DNA from: Candidatus Obscuribacter sp.
GTDB lineage: Bacteria > Cyanobacteriota > Vampirovibrionia > Obscuribacterales > Obscuribacteraceae
Assembly: GCA_016712465.1 (NCBI GenBank)
Contig: JADJQZ010000001.1
Span: 1,798,001-1,862,000, forward strand
Reading direction: 5' to 3'
Length of the DNA: 64,000 nt
The position numbers and the translations under genes are program-made. Below, in pieces: positions 43,466 through 52,797 of the stretch (the first letter of the stretch is position 1; every line of letters starts with the position of its first letter). The notes beneath the pieces were generated by a model, which was given only the letters and a program-made list of their open reading frames with translations, was not told the DNA's origin and ran no database searches.

Positions 43466-44926
43466 GTGTCCGATATCAAAGTGCTTTATGTGGAAGATGC
43501 GAAGAGTTCCGGTGGAGCTCTCCGGCAGGCGCTCAAAGATGCGCATATGAATGCTGTTTATCTGGGCGGTGGCTTTGATGCCCTTGATGAACTGGCCGAC
43601 AGCGGTGCCGATGCCGTGGTGGCCTGCCTGGACCTGGTGGATCTGCCGGGCTACCAGCTTTCAGCCCTGATCAAGTCCTCCTCCGTAGCTTGCCGCCTGC
43701 CTGTGATCCTCTTCGGCGTCGCCGGCTCCAAAGTAGATCCGCTCTGGATTAAAGCCTCCCAGGCCGATGCCTATTTCACCGACAAAGAAGTCACGGATGC
43801 CAAAGCTGTCGTGGCTAAATTGAAGGCGCTGGTGGAAGAGTCGCGTAAGCAGGGCTTTGATCGGCAGAAGAGTCAGGCTTTGCTGGCCTGCCGCAGTAAC
43901 TTTTCCTCTTCGAAAGTGGTGGAGAGTGCCAATTTGCTTCTGGACGAACTGGTTCTTTCTCGCTCCGCCTCAGCTCTTGCGGCTCGTCTTGCTCTTTCTG
44001 AAAATCGCAAGGAATTGCTGGATTCCTTTTTTAACGGCATATTTGCCTTTGTGGAAGCCGATCTCGTCGGTCTGGTAATGGCCGTTTCCGCTACGCCCTG
44101 GGCTGCCTTCCATTGCGACAAGGTAGTGAGCGGCAGCTATAAAAAGCTGACGGAGCGCCTCTCTACCGAACTGGAACTGAAGAGTGAATTACAAATCGAA
44201 CTGAGGGGCGAATTGACCGAGGGCACCGGCAAAGACATGGGCTCGGTGCAGATTGTGCCCGTCTCCTATAAAGGGCGGGCCCTGGGAGCCCTGGTGGTAG
44301 CCTCCAAAGACAGAAATGCCTTCTCCGATCAGTCCCTGGCTTTCGGCGAAATGCTGGGGCAGGCCCTGCCCACCGCCTTCGAGCTTTTGCTTGCCCGGGA
44401 AACTATTTCCGACATGCAAACCCGTGAAGCTTATCGCGCTTCTATAGATTCTCTCACCGGTCTATATAATCTGGAGTTTCTGGTTGGTTTCTTGCAGCAA
44501 CAACTGCTCTTCTCCTTCCGCCAGCGCTTGCCTGTGGCCGTCGTGATTGTCGATATTGATGCCTTCAGCAAAGTTAACCAGGAACACGGCTTTGAGTTCG
44601 GTGACGGTGCTCTTATGACCATTGCCAATCGCTTGCTCAATATCACCCGTTCCAGCGATTTGATAGCGCGCTACGGCGGCGATCAGTTTGCCGTTGTTCT
44701 GCCTAACACCGATGTGGCCGGCGCCCGCGTCTTGGCCGAGAAAGTACGTTCTGACGTGGAGTCGCTCGACTTCAGTAACGGTAGTAAGGGTCATCGGATT
44801 ACAGTCTCGGTTGGTTGCGCCAGCTTTAATATGGAAGACTTGAATCCGGAAACAATTTTGCGCGATGCCAAGCTTGCCCTGCGCAAAGCGAAAGACGAAG
44901 GACGCAATCGTATTTCGGCGGGTTAA
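43466..44926 (+). CDS. Degenerate receiver-GAF-GGDEF protein
   Basis: Residues 3-115 resemble a response-regulator receiver (DIKVLYVEDAK), but the phosphoacceptor Asp position of the DAVVACLDLV strand appears to be Cys and the lysine loop is FTDKEV without Pro. A GAF-like domain spans about 150-310. A GGDEF domain ends the protein, with the signature written YGGDQF at 403-408: the metal-binding Glu is Gln, so cyclase activity is doubtful. GTG at 43466 with AGGA 11 bases upstream is chosen; frame is open to 43364. It may bind c-di-GMP or GTP as an effector, or be inert. Confidence 0.85.
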   Translation: MSDIKVLYVEDAKSSGGALRQALKDAHMNAVYLGGGFDALDELADSGADAVVACLDLVDLPGYQLSALIKSSSVACRLPVILFGVAGSKVDPLWIKASQADAYFTDKEVTDAKAVVAKLKALVEESRKQGFDRQKSQALLACRSNFSSSKVVESANLLLDELVLSRSASALAARLALSENRKELLDSFFNGIFAFVEADLVGLVMAVSATPWAAFHCDKVVSGSYKKLTERLSTELELKSELQIELRGELTEGTGKDMGSVQIVPVSYKGRALGALVVASKDRNAFSDQSLAFGEMLGQALPTAFELLLARETISDMQTREAYRASIDSLTGLYNLEFLVGFLQQQLLFSFRQRLPVAVVIVDIDAFSKVNQEHGFEFGDGALMTIANRLLNITRSSDLIARYGGDQFAVVLPNTDVAGARVLAEKVRSDVESLDFSNGSKGHRITVSVGCASFNMEDLNPETILRDAKLALRKAKDEGRNRISAG

Positions 44927-44970
44927 CGCCTCTGCGCCTCTAGTCAGTTCCCAATTCAAGGAAGAATATA

Positions 44971-46812
44971 ATGCTCACCTGTGGACGAGTCCAAAACGTC
45001 GCCATCATCATTCTGACAGCCATTATGATTTTGGTTTCCTCTCCGGCCCTGGCTCTGGATGGGCAGGGTGAGTCAGAAGGCGCTCCGGAAGCGGTTCTGA
45101 ATTTAGATCTGTGCACCCTTGCCTACCAGCTCTACCATCAGTCTCTGTGTTTGCCCCTTGACCCCTGGTATGACCTGATGTCGCGGGTGGGAAGCGATAG
45201 GCGCGAGAATATTTGTCGATTTACCCATGAATATGCAGCCCGACTTGGCGCCGCCGGTCCCGTGGGGCAGTCACCGGAAGCGGGTTTTTACAGTGGTCCC
45301 AATGCAGCGCGCAACTGGTCGGGCACCAACTTAAACCTTGATCCCATTCTGACTAACTACAAATTCATAGATGCCAGGAACCCGGCTTTTACCCGTGACG
45401 GTGAGCGTTATCTTGCCGTCAAGGCGCCGTCCTATTTGAGCCAGAATATAAGAGTGATTGACGGTGTGCGCTATAGAGCCAAACCGGCCGGCTTTCCCTC
45501 CAATGATGTGGAGATGTTCCGGGTGCGCGAATACCCGACCGGTGAAGATCATCTGGTTGTTTTTGAGGGCGGCACAGGCATTGTTGGCGCCACCGAGCCG
45601 GCCTGGAGTCTCATGGGTTTCGTTTTGATGCACAAGACCGCCACCGGATATGATGCGCACATCGTTTTTCGCGGCAGTCGTAGCGGCGCCTCCCTGGCGA
45701 AAACTGTTTTGAAGGCGCAAGATGTCGTCGGTGATGCTAAGGGAAATCCCGACTGGATTACCGATCTCAGAGGAAGCAAACAAATCCCTCAACCATTGAT
45801 CAGCAAGGTCGGTAAGGTAACCGAAGGCTTTGCCAATTCTCTGCCGACTATGCTTGGGCCCGTAAGCCAATGCTGTAAATATCTCTCTGAGAAGTACCCG
45901 GCTCCGGAGCACATCTTCGTGACCGGTCACAGTCTGGGAGCCGGTTTGGCTACTCAGTTCGCCAGCTCAGTATTGCAGGGCGGCTACGGTGCGGAACTGG
46001 CCAGGCAAGTGCCGGGCTGGTCCTGGGATAAGATCTTGCTGGTGGCTTACGCTCAGCCTATACCTGGCGACCCGGAGTGGGCGCAAGAGTTTGATAAGCT
46101 CTCTCCCTCCTCTCAGCATTACTGGGTTGAGGGAGATATGGTAGTGGAAGCCACTTCCAGCAGTCTGGTCAACCTATTTATAGATAAGGGCGAACATGCC
46201 GGTATTCAGAAGAAGCTTGCTGCTGTAGCAAACTGTCAGGACAACCCCCATGAGGTGTTTGTGATTCGTGCCGCGCTACTGCGTGACCTTTCTTCCAACT
46301 TTGCGCCTCTGGTTAGCAGGCTTGGTGCGGAGAATACCTGGGGCTATTATGAAAATATCTCCAAAATGGTTACCGGGCAGGCGGTCAGCTATGTTTTTCC
46401 GGGCGCACCGGCTCCCGTTATTGTCTCTCAGTCCAATCTCAGGCAGGTACTATCCAACTGCAATTTTGGCCAACAGTTCGGCAACTGGCTGGAGCAGGTT
46501 TATGCCAGAATGATCGCAGATAAGAGCAGTTATATCGGTCCTAAGTTTCAGAGTACCCTTGATGAGCGGCGCCAACTGGTACTGAATCTGGTGGCGCGCA
46601 TGAGGCAACCTTTACCCGGCGATATGAACCAGGCTCTTGATGGTCTGGTGGAAGATTTTAAACTGATCGACGGCAACCTCGGGCTTACGGAGGAGGAGCA
46701 GTGGATTTATTCAGCCATGCTTCTCGGAAGACTTGAGAATACCCCTCTCACCGTAACCGATCTGCAATCGAGACCGGAGACTAAGTCCGGTCTTGAGTCA
46801 GCGCCCAATTAA
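44971..46812 (+). CDS. Secreted class 3 lipase-like hydrolase
   Basis: A signal peptide (IIILTAIMILVSSPALALDG) and a 590-residue mature protein. The lipase nucleophile elbow GHSLG is at 319-323 (S321) with FVTGHSLGAGLATQFA, preceded by AHIVFRGS, the oxyanion strand of class 3 lipases. The N-terminal and C-terminal thirds are unfamiliar and Asn/Gln-rich. AGGAAG lies six bases before the ATG. Substrate could be lipid or ester; a scaffold role cannot be excluded. A very strong terminator follows. Confidence 0.82.
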   Translation: MLTCGRVQNVAIIILTAIMILVSSPALALDGQGESEGAPEAVLNLDLCTLAYQLYHQSLCLPLDPWYDLMSRVGSDRRENICRFTHEYAARLGAAGPVGQSPEAGFYSGPNAARNWSGTNLNLDPILTNYKFIDARNPAFTRDGERYLAVKAPSYLSQNIRVIDGVRYRAKPAGFPSNDVEMFRVREYPTGEDHLVVFEGGTGIVGATEPAWSLMGFVLMHKTATGYDAHIVFRGSRSGASLAKTVLKAQDVVGDAKGNPDWITDLRGSKQIPQPLISKVGKVTEGFANSLPTMLGPVSQCCKYLSEKYPAPEHIFVTGHSLGAGLATQFASSVLQGGYGAELARQVPGWSWDKILLVAYAQPIPGDPEWAQEFDKLSPSSQHYWVEGDMVVEATSSSLVNLFIDKGEHAGIQKKLAAVANCQDNPHEVFVIRAALLRDLSSNFAPLVSRLGAENTWGYYENISKMVTGQAVSYVFPGAPAPVIVSQSNLRQVLSNCNFGQQFGNWLEQVYARMIADKSSYIGPKFQSTLDERRQLVLNLVARMRQPLPGDMNQALDGLVEDFKLIDGNLGLTEEEQWIYSAMLLGRLENTPLTVTDLQSRPETKSGLESAPN

Positions 46813-46856
46813 GCGTCTGCTTGATTAACTAGCGAGCCGGTCCGGTGTTACTTAAG

Positions 46857-46906
46857 AAAAGTAGTCGCGAGCGAAATTCGCCATAATTTCGCTCGCGACT
46901 ACTTTT
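46857..46906. terminator. Intrinsic terminator with 22-bp perfect stem
   Basis: Arms 46857-46878 and 46885-46906 are perfectly complementary around a CGCCAT loop; the right arm ends in T5. The A-run at the left arm makes it usable in both directions, but it serves the lipase-like gene. Confidence 0.92.
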
Positions 46907-46968
46907 TCGCCATGAGGTACCATCCTCGGGTCAGGCGCTTTTTTATTTATTTATTTATCTATCTATTG

Positions 46969-47042
46969 ATACGAATTGTTCGTATTCTCTCGGACCTACC
47001 CGGTAAAGGCGCTGCTGAATTTACACGGGGGTTCGGTATAAT
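46969..47042 (+). promoter_or_regulatory. Operator-like palindrome and -10 box ahead of the carbonic anhydrase gene
   Basis: ATACGAA-TTG-TTCGTAT (46969-46985) is a perfect 7-bp inverted repeat, and TATAAT lies at 47037-47042, 31 bases before the ATG. A -35 box is not clear. The stretch 46939-46967 is an ATTT/ATCT microsatellite. The palindrome may be a binding site; it lies too far upstream for simple blocking of the -10. Confidence 0.4.
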
Positions 47043-47073
47043 ATCTGCTCCCGCATGAAGGCAAGGAAACCAT

Positions 47074-47682
47074 ATGGCCAGGAAAAGCGACGACCATCTG
47101 AGCGCCACTCGCTCGTTCAAGTTCAATACGCGCTTGAAACCTCTTTTTGCAAGAGAGGATTTGCCGGAGCGTTGGCTTGATAGTCCCATTGAAGAGTTCA
47201 TCGCCGCTCACAATTTTGAAAAGCCTGTGGAAGAAGGCACCACTCCCAAGTTGCTTGTAGTTTCCTGCATCGAGTTTCGCTTCATGCCTCAGATTCCCCG
47301 CAACTTTGCCTATATGATACGCACCGCCGGTGGTCGCATTACTCAAATTCCCGGTTCTGAATTTGCCCTCGCTTACATTCTTGCTAATGGCGTCAGGCAC
47401 ATCGTTACGGTCGGACACAACGATTGCGGTATGACCAAAGTGGAAGCTTTCAAGCCCCGGCTGGTGGAAGCTCTGGCTGAGCAGGGTTGGGAGCAGGATC
47501 ATGCTAAGAATTTTGTGGAAGCCCATGCCGATCGCTTTGCTATAGATGATGAGATTGATGCTCTGGAGTCTGAATACGTGCGCATGCGCAGCCTCTTTCA
47601 GAAGGTGGAAATTGCACCGCTCTTCGTCTCACTATCCAGTTCCCGGCTGCACTTGCCGTCCTGGTTCGAGAAGTATAAGTAA
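47074..47682 (+). CDS. Beta-carbonic anhydrase homologue with variant active site
   Basis: A 202-residue COG0288-type protein. Zinc ligands are C65 (SCIEFRF) and H115, C118 (GHNDCGMT). The catalytic Asp-Arg dyad of the family, CxDxR, is here C-I-E-F-R with E67 for Asp, and RNxGG is replaced by RTAGG. It may still hydrate CO2, or use another substrate as in carbon disulfide hydrolases of this fold. A helical N-terminal arm precedes the domain. Start ATG is preceded by GGAAA. Call is firm as a family member, not as to activity. Confidence 0.85.
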   Translation: MARKSDDHLSATRSFKFNTRLKPLFAREDLPERWLDSPIEEFIAAHNFEKPVEEGTTPKLLVVSCIEFRFMPQIPRNFAYMIRTAGGRITQIPGSEFALAYILANGVRHIVTVGHNDCGMTKVEAFKPRLVEALAEQGWEQDHAKNFVEAHADRFAIDDEIDALESEYVRMRSLFQKVEIAPLFVSLSSSRLHLPSWFEKYK

Positions 47683-47699
47683 GTTGTTTGCGTTTGTAG

Positions 47700-48974
47700 T
47701 CAGCCTGGCTGCAGCACTTCCGGTTGCACCAGGCATTTATAGGTGTCGTCTATAAGAGCGAGTAACTGATCTTGCTCCAATTTTCCCATGGTGTAAGCCA
47801 GTAAGCAGGCGGCTCCCGCTCCCACGCCTTCCTTGACGTGACCATCTTCGTAGGCCCTCAGCCCGCTGTGGCAACTCTTGCTCAGTCCAGGATCGATGCT
47901 CACCATGGGGGCCAGGCAAAGGGTTGCCAGTTCCGGGATACGAGCGGCTCGGTCGAAGGCCACATAGCTGGTGGTGGCAACCAGGCAGTTTTTAAGGAAG
48001 GCGGCGGCATGGAAGTTGCCGCTCAAGTAGCGGGCCAGAATCTTCTCTTCGCCTGCTAGACGCCTTGCCAGTTGATAGACAGCCAGCATCTGACTGCCGC
48101 CGGCGGCAATGACCAGACCTGATTGGCTTCGTTTAAGCAGATAGGCAGCGGCGTAGGCTTGCATGGGGTCGCCGGCCATGGCTACCGCTTTGAGGGGATT
48201 GAGGCGGCATTCTTGCTTGAGGTCCGAGAGCGCGGCGCCCCGGCTCTGAGTCAGGGCTAAAAGTTCCTTTTCCAGAAAGACGGTCTTGTCGAAGTTGTGG
48301 GCAAGCGCTGCCTGGCTGCTTTCTGTGCCGGATTGGACCGACGGGCTCGGCACTAAACTGGAGGAGCAGAGGGCGGCCATATCCGCGCTTTCCTCCAGGA
48401 GCAAACTCAAGACCAGGGCGGCAGTTGTGGTGCCGCCCGGCACGCATTCGGCCAGCAGGGTGACCGGATTTTTGTGATGATTTTCCGCTCCCGCTTGCAA
48501 GCCTTCTTGAAAGAGGTGCTCCACTTCCTCCATTGAAAGCGCCTGCCCGCTGCCGGCCCGGTGCGCGGGGCGAACGCCCACGGTTTTGTGGTTTTCTTCC
48601 GGGGCAATGAAGGTCCCGGCGTCTACTATTTCTAACTTGGTAGCAAACAAATCCAGACAGGCTTTGGTCAGCACCACCGGCGATGTTATGCCGGCCGGAG
48701 AAGCCGGCAGCCGGACCTTCTCTTTGTGAGAGAGGGAGCGCCTGAGGGCATCGGCATCAAGGGCTGGAGTCTTGCGCCGGTCCTCCGGCGTCGCTCCTGC
48801 TGCCGATAAGCCGGGCAGGTCGCTCAGTTCGGTGCCGCCCAGAACAAGATGGAAAATGGGGGCGCTTCCGGCCGCTTGCCGCAAGCGGCTTAGAATGTCC
48901 GCCACCTGTTCGTAGGGGTCGGTAATAATCTTGATGGGCTCGTGGCTCGATTCAGGCATCTGACAGGTCGACAA
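47700..48974 (-). CDS. cobT: CobT-like nicotinate-nucleotide:dimethylbenzimidazole phosphoribosyltransferase
   Basis: The 424-residue protein looks like the archaeal/cyanobacterial form of CobT, which makes alpha-ribazole phosphate for the lower ligand of cobalamin. Supporting segments are LAECVPGGTTTAALVLSLLL, AAGGSQMLAVYQLAR and VGAGAACLLAYTMG. No other cobalamin gene or riboswitch is seen beside it. ATG at 48974 overlaps the upstream gene by 23 bases; ATG at 48959 is the alternative. It is co-directional with the membrane protein upstream. Confidence 0.82.
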   Translation of the reverse strand: MSTCQMPESSHEPIKIITDPYEQVADILSRLRQAAGSAPIFHLVLGGTELSDLPGLSAAGATPEDRRKTPALDADALRRSLSHKEKVRLPASPAGITSPVVLTKACLDLFATKLEIVDAGTFIAPEENHKTVGVRPAHRAGSGQALSMEEVEHLFQEGLQAGAENHHKNPVTLLAECVPGGTTTAALVLSLLLEESADMAALCSSSLVPSPSVQSGTESSQAALAHNFDKTVFLEKELLALTQSRGAALSDLKQECRLNPLKAVAMAGDPMQAYAAAYLLKRSQSGLVIAAGGSQMLAVYQLARRLAGEEKILARYLSGNFHAAAFLKNCLVATTSYVAFDRAARIPELATLCLAPMVSIDPGLSKSCHSGLRAYEDGHVKEGVGAGAACLLAYTMGKLEQDQLLALIDDTYKCLVQPEVLQPG

Positions 48975-49968
48975 TCACCTTGTCGGTATTGGGGCTTGAA
49001 GAGTTATCCTCACCAGGTACGGCTTGAGAAGGTGCTGTGGACTGCCCGTTTCCGGCGCAGGCTTCCCTTATAGTCTCGAGCATGGCGGCGGCGCTGAAGG
49101 GTAGCAGGAGTTGATCGGAAAGGACCAGCCAGGTCTGCCTGAAGAAGATGATCCAGAGCGGTTCTGAATAACCCGGTGATTTGAGTTGAGCTTGAATCTG
49201 CATAATGATATCGGGGTTGGTGACAAAGGTGCCCAGTATCGTCAGTAGTATCAGCATCAAGGACATGGAGAGGAGTTTTGTGAATGTAATGACCAGGGAA
49301 TCGATCGCTACCTTGAGAGCGTTGCCGCTGAGCATGACACTCCTGGCTCCGCCGACCACGGTGAAATTATTGAGCAAAAGGGCTGAAAAAATTAGACTGA
49401 CGACCAGATGTACGCGGTATGGTTCCACCAGGGCCTTTATCTCTGCCGGGATTTGCACCGTTTCAGGGATGGGCGCGAGCAGCAGTAAGGCGCAGAGGGC
49501 GAAGCCGCAAATGGCCAGGATGGGAATTTGCATCACGGAAAGGAGAAGCCAGACTCCCACCAGTCTGCCCTTACTCTTGCCGAGGGTGGTTTTGGCCTCT
49601 GCCAGGGATTCTTCAAACTTCAATCTGCTAGCTGGTGCGTCACTGTAGGGGGTTCTCAGATAAGCACGGGTTACCACGGCCAGGCGCCAGACCATGAGAG
49701 CCATGCCGATGATGGTGGTGACGCCGCCCATTACCAGCACCACCATCATGCTAATTAGAAGTGGTATGGCTCTACCCACATCGATGGATCCCTCCAGACC
49801 GGCCGGGCCGATGATACTTTCGGGAACTTTCAGAAGCAGACCGACAATGGCTGATAATAAGACCGGTGCCAGCAAATAAGACCTTGCCGCGAGAGCGAAA
49901 TTGGCCGCATGCTTGCAATAGTTGAGGCTGAAGATTCGCTTGAGAGCGGCAGGATAAAACACTTTCAT
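48952..49968 (-). CDS. Polytopic membrane protein of unknown function
   Basis: A 338-residue protein with five or six membrane helices (SYLLAPVLLSAIVGLLLKV; LLISMMVVLVMGGVTTIIGMAL split; LLLSVMQIPILAICGFALC; LLSMSLMLILLTILGTFV). An acidic Ser/Asp tail. The C-terminal codons overlap cobT, so translation may be coupled. Uptake of a corrinoid precursor is conceivable from context but no family is recognised. Confidence 0.75.
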   Translation of the reverse strand: MKVFYPAALKRIFSLNYCKHAANFALAARSYLLAPVLLSAIVGLLLKVPESIIGPAGLEGSIDVGRAIPLLISMMVVLVMGGVTTIIGMALMVWRLAVVTRAYLRTPYSDAPASRLKFEESLAEAKTTLGKSKGRLVGVWLLLSVMQIPILAICGFALCALLLLAPIPETVQIPAEIKALVEPYRVHLVVSLIFSALLLNNFTVVGGARSVMLSGNALKVAIDSLVITFTKLLSMSLMLILLTILGTFVTNPDIIMQIQAQLKSPGYSEPLWIIFFRQTWLVLSDQLLLPFSAAAMLETIREACAGNGQSTAPSQAVPGEDNSSSPNTDKVIVDLSDA

Positions 49969-50369
49969 TCCTTCCGGTAAGTTCTAGCGCCAGTAAGACG
50001 GCTGGCTGGTAAAAGTGAATCCTAGTTTAGTCTGGATTGGTCTGAGACCGGCAAATTCAGAAAACGGGGCTTTGGGTCCGATTTTCCGGCGGCTGTTCCG
50101 GCACGAAGTATTAAGTTGGTTAAGCAGTATTTACCCTTTTGCCTGGGTGCATCATCAGGTTCTGGCAATTCTCTTTATACACGAACCCATGGGCTTTCTA
50201 AAGTAGGTGCGACGATTATTTTAGAGATTTGGCAACCGTTCCGCCAGGGAGTGAAACTGCTTCTAAGGCTGGTTCTTGACAAAATGTGCGAAGATTTCTG
50301 AAAGCGAGCCGGTGCGGGCGATGTCTGCCTTACTGCGGTTCCTAAAACAAGGAAATACCGGATAAAACC
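49969..50369. other. 401-base divergent intergenic region
   Basis: No gene with support. TTGACA at 50275-50280 is a good -35 box for the DAHP synthase gene but no consensus -10 stands 16-18 bases further. No aromatic amino-acid leader peptide or T-box motif could be recognised. Confidence 0.4.
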
Positions 50370-51431
50370 ATGATTCTTTCCTTCCGTAAAAGCGCCAGCC
50401 GAGAGTGTGTCGAGACCGCCGTCAGGCGGCTTGCGGAGAACGGACTGAATTGTCAGATCGTGGCCGGCGCCGACAACCTGGTAATAGTGGTTACTTCGCC
50501 TTGTGAAGCCATGCCCGGGCATTTCTTCAGCCACCTGGAAGGGGTGGAGAAGGTTGTGAAACTGACGGCCCGGAGCCCGCTGGCTGCCGAATCAGGCTGC
50601 TCGGTAGTGAAAATCGGCTCTGCCGGAGGCGGGCGCATTGCTCTGGGCGAAGGGCAGGAACCGGTGGTGATAGCCGGACCCTGCTCGGTGGAGAGCCGGG
50701 AGCAGATTATTGCCACGGCCGGGGCGGTGAAGACCGCCGGGGCGCAAGCCTTGCGAGGGGGAGCTTTCAAGCCTCGCACCAATCCCTATGATTTTCAGGG
50801 GCTCGGTCTTGATGGGCTCAAGTTCATGGCTGAAGCCGGCCAGGCTAGCGGTATGCCTGTGGTGTCTGAAGTTATGGATGTACGGGATATTGAGGCGGCG
50901 GAACCCTATCTGGATGTTTTCCAGGTCGGCGCACGCAATATGTACAACTACGATTTACTCAAGGAACTGGGACGGCAGACCAAACCGGTGCTTCTCAAGC
51001 GCGGGCTTTCCGCCACCATTGATGAACTTCTGCAGGCGGCCGAATATATTCTCGTATCTGGAAATTTGCAGGTGATCCTTTGCGAGCGCGGCATCCGCAC
51101 TTATGAGACCAGGGTGCGTAACACCCTGGATTTGTCGGCGGTGGTCATTCTCAAGTCTCTCACCGCCTTACCGGTGCTGGTGGATCCTTCCCATGCTACA
51201 GGCAAGCGTGCTTATGTAAGGGCCTTATCACGGGCCGCTATTGCTTGTGGGGCGGATGGACTGATTGTAGAAGCCCATCTTGAGCCGGAGCGGTCTATCT
51301 CCGACGCGGCCCAGGCCATTGATCCGGCTACTCTGAAAGAGATAGTGGAAGATGCGGCGCTTCTATCGGATGTCTTAGGCAAAAGAGACAGGCAGCAGTC
51401 ATTGCCTGACTTGAAGATGCCTGTCTCTTAG
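50370..51431 (+). CDS. aroF: 3-deoxy-7-phosphoheptulonate synthase (DAHP synthase, AroA-I-beta type)
   Basis: First step of the shikimate pathway, condensing PEP and erythrose 4-phosphate. The N-terminal 75 residues form the ferredoxin-like regulatory domain (SRECVETAVRRLAENGLN). The barrel has IAGPCSVES, ALRGGAFKPRTNPYDFQG, VLLKRGLSATIDELL and LVDPSHATGKR. This is the type I-beta layout, normally feedback-inhibited by Tyr or Phe via the N-terminal domain, or by chorismate pathway end products. Stands alone. Confidence 0.95.
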   Translation: MILSFRKSASRECVETAVRRLAENGLNCQIVAGADNLVIVVTSPCEAMPGHFFSHLEGVEKVVKLTARSPLAAESGCSVVKIGSAGGGRIALGEGQEPVVIAGPCSVESREQIIATAGAVKTAGAQALRGGAFKPRTNPYDFQGLGLDGLKFMAEAGQASGMPVVSEVMDVRDIEAAEPYLDVFQVGARNMYNYDLLKELGRQTKPVLLKRGLSATIDELLQAAEYILVSGNLQVILCERGIRTYETRVRNTLDLSAVVILKSLTALPVLVDPSHATGKRAYVRALSRAAIACGADGLIVEAHLEPERSISDAAQAIDPATLKEIVEDAALLSDVLGKRDRQQSLPDLKMPVS

Positions 51432-51452
51432 TTCTATTTTCGCTTCTTACGG

Positions 51453-52505
51453 TCACTTCATGGGTGGCTTAAAACGCCGCAGTATTTGCAGGAAGTCGAG
51501 CCCATGGGTTATTTCAGCCGGCACCTGGCCGATTGTTTCCACTACCATTTTGCGGAAGACCGGCTTGCCGTTGGTTGTTTTACCAGGAACCGTCATGGCC
51601 TGCCCGAATTCATCGTAAATGGGGCGCATGATTATGGCGCCGCTGATATGCTCCAGGTCTTGCGAGAAGCGGTTAAACCCGCCCCCGTCGGCACTGACGC
51701 CGCCCACTTTTAGTCTTGAGACCTCGATGAAGTGCGGAGACATACTGCCTGTCGGGGCTAGATAGTGCCCTCTAGTGGACATTATGATCAAGGTGCCGTC
51801 TCCCGGCAGTTCCTCTCTTTCCAATTTTTCGATGATTTCTTTCAAGATGGGATGAGAAGCGGCCATGTTATGCAGGCTGTGATTTCTCGTTTCATCCAGG
51901 CTCTTGGCTCTTTCTTCCAGGTGCCGCCTCAGTTCGGTCAGGCGCCGCGATGGGCTCATGTCTTCCGGTGTTCTCTCCGGCAGACTGGTGTGCTTGCCTT
52001 TGAAGGAATGGGGCAGTCGGTCCATCATGGACTCGGTGGAAGTGACGGCCATCTGGGCCACGGCCATGTGTTCGCTGGAACTGCTGATTATTTTGAGGCG
52101 CTGCTCTTCCAGCAGGGCGTAGCGCGCCACTAACTTGATCGCTTTGGTGTAGGATGCCGGTCTGTCGGTGCAGAGTTTCATCCTGGCCTGTTCCATACGC
52201 CTGATTTGCAGGCTGCGTTCCGGGGAGTTTGGCGGTAACGTTTCAAGTGCTTTGCGCGCTGCTTGAATCTCCCTGACCAGCTCGTTTTCTTCGATGGCTA
52301 AGAGAGCATCGGATCTTGCTTCCGCCACCTCTCTCACCCTTCTGGCCGTATCCAGTGCCACTGCCGCTATGGAGCTAGCTCCGGACCACCTGTCGTTTAC
52401 TGTTTTGAGCCTGCGAGCGCCCGAAGAACTGATGCCGCCACCGCCAGATGTAGCGAAGTCTTCCTTGGTCGAGTTGAAGTTTTGAGTAGAATTATATGCT
52501 TGCAT
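51453..52505 (-). CDS. Hypothetical coiled-coil protein
   Basis: A 350-residue protein, with a Ser/Gly/Asn-rich N-terminus, two helical coiled-coil parts (about 50-110 and 180-225) and a C-terminal beta region (LIIMSTRGHYLAPTGSMSPH; IIMRPIYDEFG). No signal peptide, no membrane helix, no family recognised. Converges with aroF (22-base gap). Start ATG at 52505. Confidence 0.65.
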   Translation of the reverse strand: MQAYNSTQNFNSTKEDFATSGGGGISSSGARRLKTVNDRWSGASSIAAVALDTARRVREVAEARSDALLAIEENELVREIQAARKALETLPPNSPERSLQIRRMEQARMKLCTDRPASYTKAIKLVARYALLEEQRLKIISSSSEHMAVAQMAVTSTESMMDRLPHSFKGKHTSLPERTPEDMSPSRRLTELRRHLEERAKSLDETRNHSLHNMAASHPILKEIIEKLEREELPGDGTLIIMSTRGHYLAPTGSMSPHFIEVSRLKVGGVSADGGGFNRFSQDLEHISGAIIMRPIYDEFGQAMTVPGKTTNGKPVFRKMVVETIGQVPAEITHGLDFLQILRRFKPPMK

Positions 52506-52750
52506 GATTGCTTCGATCGCGCTTTGCGGGCGACCCTCGCTAAGGGGTGCTATTTAACTGAAAGTCGAACTAAACCCGATTATTCTCTCTTGCAGGGTTG
52601 CAGTCGATTGGGGAAAATCCCCATAAGACCGTATAAATCCCACATTTTAGTTAATCTGGGCTGAAAGCCGCCGCTCGGTAAGGGTTCCGGTCTTCTGCGG
52701 GGAATACCACAAGTTATCTCAGCGTTCTATCTATATGTCCTGGGATTTTC

Positions 52751-52756
52751 TATAAT
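52751..52756 (+). promoter_or_regulatory. -10 box ahead of the gene at 52798
   Basis: TATAAT, 41 bases ahead of the GTG start, in the 292-base intergenic region 52506-52797. The -35 region is not obvious. No other signal was seen in this interval. Confidence 0.5.
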
Positions 52757-52797
52757 GCCCTTGCTCCCTCGAAACGCTTCTGAGTGATGTTTGCCCT

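Noticed and set aside
48975..50369. Cobalamin riboswitch near cobT
   Set aside because: No B12-box-like sequence upstream of the cobT unit on the minus strand could be recognised.
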